NCBI RefSeq assembly: GCF_900110085.1
Contig: NZ_FOCK01000006.1
Span: 1 to 64,000, forward strand
Source of the DNA: Prevotella sp. ne3005
Lineage (GTDB): Bacteria; Bacteroidota; Bacteroidia; Bacteroidales; Bacteroidaceae
Direction of reading: 5' to 3'
Length of the DNA stretch: 64,000 bases
The notes under the pieces are model-generated. The model saw only the letters and a list, made by a program, of their open reading frames with translations, made no database searches and had not been told where the DNA came from. Numbering within the stretch: the first letter of the stretch is position 1; the number at the start of each line of letters is the position of its first letter. Both the position numbers and the translations under genes were made by a program. Shown one piece after another: positions 59,352-64,000 of this stretch.

Positions 59352-60046
59352 TACTTAAGAAACAAATTATGTATGACACTCCATCTGAATCCCAGCTTCT
59401 GCCTCAGGGAATAAGCACTGGGGGCTGAAGTTGTGGAAGCATTGCCACCATGACGGTTATAATGTATCAATTTGGCAGGAATAAAGCAAACCGAATACTT
59501 AAATGCCGCAACGTTTCCAATCCATCCGTCGTGATCGGGAGCATCTGACGGAAACGGAATCGCTGACTCAAGTACACAACGACGGAATGCCATGCAACAA
59601 CCTAAATAGCCGTTTTTAATCAGAAGATTGTAATATTTCCCTGAGCGGGTTTTATTAACAGCATAAAAAGAATCGGCAATCACACCACCTTCGGCATCTA
59701 CTATTACATTATCACTAACAACACAGTCATACTGCTGGAGATATTTCATGGTAACAGCAACTTTCTCTGGCATCCATACATCGTCTTGATCTGACAGAAA
59801 GATATACTCACCTCGTGCCTCTTTCAATGCCTTCTCAAAGTTCCAGGTAGGAGAATGGCGATGGGCACCATCAACAATTCGAATCCGAGGATCATTCAAA
59901 TCTCTCAGAATCGCCAGCGTATTGTCAAAGGAACCGTCATCAGCGACAACAACCTCATCCTCAACACCAATCTGACTGAGTATTGAGTTTACTTGCCGTT
60001 CTATAAAGCGTTCACCATTATATGTGGCTATACATACAGATATCAT
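59351..60046 (-). CDS. glycosyltransferase family 2
   Basis: 231 residues. GT-A: SVCIATYNGERFIERQVNSI, EVVVADDGSFDNTLAI, ARGEYIFLSDQDDVWMPEKV with D-x-D-D, as in rhamnosyltransferase-like members, and APDHDGWIGNVA near the base. It overlaps the previous gene by 4 bp (ATGA). Acceptor unknown. Confidence 0.9.
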   Translation of the reverse strand: MISVCIATYNGERFIERQVNSILSQIGVEDEVVVADDGSFDNTLAILRDLNDPRIRIVDGAHRHSPTWNFEKALKEARGEYIFLSDQDDVWMPEKVAVTMKYLQQYDCVVSDNVIVDAEGGVIADSFYAVNKTRSGKYYNLLIKNGYLGCCMAFRRCVLESAIPFPSDAPDHDGWIGNVAAFKYSVCFIPAKLIHYNRHGGNASTTSAPSAYSLRQKLGFRWSVIHNLFLK

Positions 60047-60846
60047 CTAAATTTCTGAATCAAATAGTTTATAAACCTCCATCTACGGGTCCGGGCTGTC
60101 AATGCCAACGTATGGCGCATGACCTCAATTGTCACCATGTTTCGGATCAGTGGATTCCGGCGTGCTACCCTCGCACCCTCGATATAAAACTTGTATCTCC
60201 TGAACAATCTGTCCAGCTGTTTCTCTTCGTTAGAGAATGACTGGCGTGCCACACTGTCTACGCGATAAAACCTATCGTCATGAACAGCCAAACGGGAGAA
60301 AAAATCAAAATCTGCAAAATCCAGACGAATCTCAGGATTATATCCTCCCGCCTTTTCAAAGGCAGCTATACGAATGCATGCCCCACTATTAACCGGCAGG
60401 TAATCATTCAAGCTATACAAGCCCTCACCCAGCAAAGCACCACGGTGTTTGTGAATTCCCCTACTGATTGGAGAGAAAGGCTGATCACCTGCATAAAGCA
60501 CCTGTGGCACAAACAGTTTAATATCTGGATGAATCTCAATTGCTGTTTGTAGAACAGTCAGATAGTCTGGCTCAAACCGCGTATCTTCATCCAACAACAG
60601 AATGGCATCTACATCACCATATTGTTTCGCTATGGTCGCACCATAATTATAAGCGGCAGAAACTCCTCCATTGCTGGAATCGTGATGATAAAGAATAGTT
60701 TCTGTCTCGTAACATTGGTTCTGTGGCTCTGGTGAATTTTCGTATATGAGTATTCTCTCTCCTTGGAAATGACTCAAAAGCGTACGATAGACATTAGTCT
60801 CGTAAAAGTCAACATTGTACAGGACTACTATCGGCAAAACGTTCAT
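60043..60846 (-). CDS. glycosyltransferase family 2 (rhamnosyltransferase-like)
   Basis: 267 residues. GT-A: VLYNVDFYETNVYRTLLSHF, NGGVSAAYNYGATIA, AILLLDEDTRFEPDYL (D-x-D-x), SGACIRIAAFEKAGGYNPEI and RLDFADFDFFSRL. The pattern resembles WbbL/RfbF-type rhamnosyltransferases. The start is the ATG at 60846, inside the 3' end of the polymerase gene (38-bp overlap); earlier codons lie deeper in that gene. Confidence 0.88.
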   Translation of the reverse strand: MNVLPIVVLYNVDFYETNVYRTLLSHFQGERILIYENSPEPQNQCYETETILYHHDSSNGGVSAAYNYGATIAKQYGDVDAILLLDEDTRFEPDYLTVLQTAIEIHPDIKLFVPQVLYAGDQPFSPISRGIHKHRGALLGEGLYSLNDYLPVNSGACIRIAAFEKAGGYNPEIRLDFADFDFFSRLAVHDDRFYRVDSVARQSFSNEEKQLDRLFRRYKFYIEGARVARRNPLIRNMVTIEVMRHTLALTARTRRWRFINYLIQKFR

Positions 60847-62011
60847 CTTGTGAAAATCTATAACAGAACACCAAAGCCATAAACACAACTGTCATGCCCA
60901 TTGGAGTATTAATATACGGGTTAAAGCATGACTGCAAATAAATCATCAGCGTGGCCGTCACCCAGAAATCAGCAGTTTCTTTATATTTGTTTGAGACCGT
61001 CCTTGCATAATATATGACTGCAACCATCAATGATAGCCAGAACGCAATTCCTATGATACCTTGTTTATGAAAAATATCCATATAAGAAATCTCCATATGT
61101 GTAAAACGTTCTGCTATACCATAGCCAAATCCATGACCAATAAAAAACGACCAATAAGTTATCGCATCCATAACCTGCTCAATAATCAGTACTCGTGTAA
61201 TGTCAGACTCTTCACGGTTTTCCTGAAAAGACTTATCAATAGAGAACAATTCTGTTACTCCCAAGAACTCATATATACACAATAGCACAAGAGCCAATGC
61301 AATAATCTTGACTATACTTACATGTCTGGTTCTCATATAATATACAGCCAAACCAAAAACCAGCAAAAGATACAAGCCTCTAGTATATGTAAAATAAATG
61401 GCCACACTTACCAATATCAACCATATATATTGTCTTCTCCTGAAAAAGCCAACGGCAGCTATTGGCAGGAAAATAAAGCCTTTATAGAAAAAAGAGCTGC
61501 CAACTCCACGGAATAGGAAAGAGTCTGATTTTAAGGCCTGATAGGCAAAGACATAATCTATTATTCCTGTCAAATCCGTCAAGACCATATATATCAGATA
61601 TAAGACAGTCATAATCTTAGCCGACAGAAGGAGTAAATTAAATGCCTTTTCTACAACTTTTTCCGATGATGAAGCATAATAATAAAACAATAGAATATAG
61701 AAATATATCAATGGTTTTATATCTTCCATAATATACTCAGGAAATGCCCCTATCGCTATTGCTATAAAATAAGAAAGTAGTAAGAGGATTGTAAATGATC
61801 CTATAAACCAAAAAATGGTCTTTGGGAAATCGTCTGTGCGCATAAAACAATACAAACTGATTGCCACTGCCACGATGAAATTAACCATACGAACCGTCAA
61901 GAAACTGGTTACATGCAGTTCTTGGCCACTTCCCATCAGAAAGAGCTCAAACATGACAAAGTAGCAAAACCACCTCATGTATTTATTGTCTGCCAAACGA
62001 GCCTCTTCCAT
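60809..62011 (-). CDS. Wzy/O-antigen polymerase-like membrane protein
   Basis: 400 residues with about eleven hydrophobic segments and a large periplasmic loop before the end (FIGHGFGYGIAERFTHMEIS, then YMDIFHKQGIIGIAFWLSLM). The H-G-x-G-Y and H-x2-Y patterns are those of the O-antigen ligase/polymerase superfamily. In this locus the role is most likely polymerising lipid-linked repeats. Sequence conservation is low, as normal for Wzy. Confidence 0.82.
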   Translation of the reverse strand: MEEARLADNKYMRWFCYFVMFELFLMGSGQELHVTSFLTVRMVNFIVAVAISLYCFMRTDDFPKTIFWFIGSFTILLLLSYFIAIAIGAFPEYIMEDIKPLIYFYILLFYYYASSSEKVVEKAFNLLLLSAKIMTVLYLIYMVLTDLTGIIDYVFAYQALKSDSFLFRGVGSSFFYKGFIFLPIAAVGFFRRRQYIWLILVSVAIYFTYTRGLYLLLVFGLAVYYMRTRHVSIVKIIALALVLLCIYEFLGVTELFSIDKSFQENREESDITRVLIIEQVMDAITYWSFFIGHGFGYGIAERFTHMEISYMDIFHKQGIIGIAFWLSLMVAVIYYARTVSNKYKETADFWVTATLMIYLQSCFNPYINTPMGMTVVFMALVFCYRFSQDERFADSSPVQC

Positions 62012-62035
62012 GTATTTTACTGTAGCACCTGAAAA

Positions 62036-63031
62036 TTATAAGAAGTGAAAAAGCAATCTCAAATAAGGGATGGCAATCATGACTGGCATTGAAAGGTGCA
62101 AATCACGCAACTGCTTACGTATATCACATCCATTTCTTAAAAGACAATATTTCCATGTACTTCCCCCTATTTGTCTCAACTCTATATAGAACTGGCGGAA
62201 CATGCCAGGAGCTTCTACCTGCAATGAATACAACATGATCATTTGGAAATTCTGAATCAGATTGTAAACATCCTTATTATCTAGCAAATGATGAGTAAAC
62301 GAGAATTGCCTCATTTCCTTCAAAATGATCTTGATACTTTCACAACGACGCTGATGGTTCCTATGAGCAGTAATACTTCCTTCGCGTACCTTATAAATAT
62401 ATGTTTCTGAACCAACGGCATACAATGACTGAGCCAGACATGCTATCTGGAAACTCCAAAGCTCATCTTCGTGAATGATACCCTCAAGAAATAGAAGATG
62501 ATTGGACTTTAAAAATCCAACTCGATACAGTTTGTTCACTGAGAGCATATACCACTCACCTTTCCGATAAGAATGCAACACATCCTCACCATAGAGGGAA
62601 CACCCATCCTGGAGAAGCAATGGAGGCTTTGGCATATCACTTCCTGTAATCCGGTAATCGCCAACTACTAAATCAAACGCCTTTTCTCCATTCAAAGGAC
62701 AAGCAAGTCGTTCGATACAATCAGGCGTTATTTCATCATCACTGTCGAGGAAATAGACATAATCGCCTGTCACTGCCTCAATCCCGGAATTGCGTGCTGC
62801 GGAAAGGCCCCGGTTTTGTTGATGATGAACGATCTTGAAGTCAATCTTTCCATTATAATCCTTCAATTTCGCCCCTACCACCGTCATGCTATCATCCGTA
62901 CCACAGTCGTCGACAAGAATACATTCCAGCTCTCCCTGCCATGTCTGATTCATTACACTCTGAATGCACTCTGCAATGTATGGAGCAACATTATATACAG
63001 GAATTACTATCGAAATCTTCAAATCTTGCAT
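62036..63031 (-). CDS. glycosyltransferase family 2
   Basis: 331 residues. GT-A: KISIVIPVYNVAPYIAECIQ, CILVDDCGTDDSMTVV, NRGLSAARNSGIEAVTGDYV, YFLDSDDEITPDCI with D-x-D, and HEDELWSFQIA (E-D base). The C-terminal ~90 residues are helical with aromatic residues, of unclear use. It lies 6 bp after the flippase gene. Confidence 0.92.
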   Translation of the reverse strand: MQDLKISIVIPVYNVAPYIAECIQSVMNQTWQGELECILVDDCGTDDSMTVVGAKLKDYNGKIDFKIVHHQQNRGLSAARNSGIEAVTGDYVYFLDSDDEITPDCIERLACPLNGEKAFDLVVGDYRITGSDMPKPPLLLQDGCSLYGEDVLHSYRKGEWYMLSVNKLYRVGFLKSNHLLFLEGIIHEDELWSFQIACLAQSLYAVGSETYIYKVREGSITAHRNHQRRCESIKIILKEMRQFSFTHHLLDNKDVYNLIQNFQMIMLYSLQVEAPGMFRQFYIELRQIGGSTWKYCLLRNGCDIRKQLRDLHLSMPVMIAIPYLRLLFHFL

Positions 63032-63037
63032 GAATCA

Positions 63038-64000
63038 TTAAACTAGCTCATTCAACTTATAATGGCGATAGAAGAAGAACAAACTTCCAACAGCCACAAA
63101 TGCCAAAACGACTTTAAGCCAAAGAGCTGTATACATAAAAGAGTTTGCCAATAATAAATCGGCAAGTATGACAATAAGAATGACCAGGGTCCAATGAAGG
63201 TTTCCTAACCACATCTTTACGTTCTTCTTATAATATCCCACGAAGAAAGGAATCAGCAACTGACTCCAATAAGAGATAATCGTAGAATAAATTGCAACCC
63301 GATAACCGAATAAAGGTATAAAGGCATAACACAATGCGAAGTTCAATATTCCAGGAACAAACACCAGCCACAGCAACTGCATGGTGTTCTTCTCAATAAA
63401 AACGGGAGCACTCATAAACACGTAGAATGAGAACACCACGTTAGCGAAACACAGCAGGCTGGCAATATCACACGACTGTGCCAAATTCTCATTACGAATC
63501 AGCAACGCATAAATCTCCGGCATCCAAACACATATCAAAAAGGTTGTTATCAGTGCCACTGCCTGGCAAAGTAAAAACAATTTCCTGTATGCTTTATAAT
63601 CGCCTCCTCTATATGCCCGCTGAATCTGAGGGCCCAAGGCTGTTACCAATGCTGAAGTGATGACAACCGCATAATCGCCCATCGTACTACCATGGCTGTA
63701 AAGGCCAATTTCATCGTAAGGAACATCATACTGGCTCATCACGATACGAGCAGAGCTCGTCAACAAAACAAAACCCAGCGTATGGGGCACCAACGGCAAC
63801 GCAATCCGCAGCATCTCCTTAATCCGCTTCCACTTACGGTCGAGAATCGGACGTATATCGAAATCCGACCAGACAAACTTCACGAAGACTGTGAAGATGA
63901 AGAGCGACGAAAGGGCACCCGATGCCATCAGTCCCCAATATCCCAGTCGCAGATAATAGATCATCACAAATGATAGGAGCATTCCGAGGACCGAACCGAT
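63038..64000 (-). CDS. Wzx-type polysaccharide flippase (5' end outside window)
   Basis: At least 321 codons, open through the right edge. Repeated hydrophobic segments are seen (WGLMASGALSSLFIFTVFVK; KRIKEMLRIALPLVPHTLGF; AVALITTFLICVWMPEIYAL; MQLLWLVFVPGILNFALCYA). The pattern of paired helices with R-x-A-L-P-L at the start of a half matches the MOP/PST family that flips undecaprenyl-linked glycans. The upstream gene order is unknown because the sequence ends. Confidence 0.88.
   Translation of the reverse strand: MGSVLGMLLSFVMIYYLRLGYWGLMASGALSSLFIFTVFVKFVWSDFDIRPILDRKWKRIKEMLRIALPLVPHTLGFVLLTSSARIVMSQYDVPYDEIGLYSHGSTMGDYAVVITSALVTALGPQIQRAYRGGDYKAYRKLFLLCQAVALITTFLICVWMPEIYALLIRNENLAQSCDIASLLCFANVVFSFYVFMSAPVFIEKNTMQLLWLVFVPGILNFALCYAFIPLFGYRVAIYSTIISYWSQLLIPFFVGYYKKNVKMWLGNLHWTLVILIVILADLLLANSFMYTALWLKVVLAFVAVGSLFFFYRHYKLNELV

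Overview
The window comes from a Bacteroidota chromosome, most likely a Prevotella/Segatella-type Bacteroidales. The signs are the many TAnnTTTG -7 promoter boxes, often with TTTG about 20 bp upstream. Weak Shine-Dalgarno sites, type III glutamine synthetase, free-Met-R-sulfoxide reductase, a DAHP synthase/chorismate mutase fusion and dense lipoprotein genes fit the same group. No rRNA or tRNA gene was recognised.

Layout. 1-4.7 kb: a truncated Ser/Thr kinase with a broken zinc-ribbon gene upstream, an HU-like protein, and a VirE/BT4734-type primase-helicase protein. The last two are separated by 780 bp of highly ordered non-coding DNA (phased CGACAT arrays, 22-bp-period arrays, a 26-bp palindrome). 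4.7-16.6 kb: mostly minus-strand housekeeping genes (folD, ffh, queH, a TerB/J-domain protein, an IMPase, an EamA exporter) and an aromatic amino-acid cluster read as pheA, aminotransferase, DAHPS-CM, tyrA. A terminator that could act as an attenuator precedes pheA.

16.55-27.49 kb: an AT-rich integrated element of about 10.9 kb. It sits inside the 5' end of a low-molecular-weight protein tyrosine phosphatase (PTP) gene. The element supplies a new start for that gene, and the original first 13 codons remain stranded at 27.5 kb beside the former operon partner msrC. It carries an integrase, a second small tyrosine recombinase, an archaeo-eukaryotic-type primase, an XRE regulator, small accessory proteins, and cargo: a double-SIS/HTH protein and three exported proteins of unknown role. 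No capsid or relaxase gene was seen, so it resembles a satellite or a minimal integrative element.

27.5-51.7 kb: chromosomal backbone with peptidases, slyD, aroC, pyrD/pyrK, holA, a Nif3-like protein, a phosphoethanolamine-transferase-like protein, a secreted nuclease, a CotH-like lipoprotein, a FetAB-like ABC pair, the agmatine-to-putrescine pair and glnN. A well-bracketed candidate small RNA lies at 35.0 kb, and a second bracketed transcript at 37.8-38.1 kb. A second 22-bp-period array lies at 44.25-44.40 kb.

51.8-64 kb: a polysaccharide (O-antigen or capsule) locus, all minus strand. It holds a flippase, a polymerase, four family-2 glycosyltransferases, two tandem WecA/MraY-type transferases, an unknown protein, FnlA/FnlB-type nucleotide-sugar enzymes and a WbuB-type glycosyltransferase. 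Most genes overlap or nearly touch, so they probably form one operon running off the right edge.
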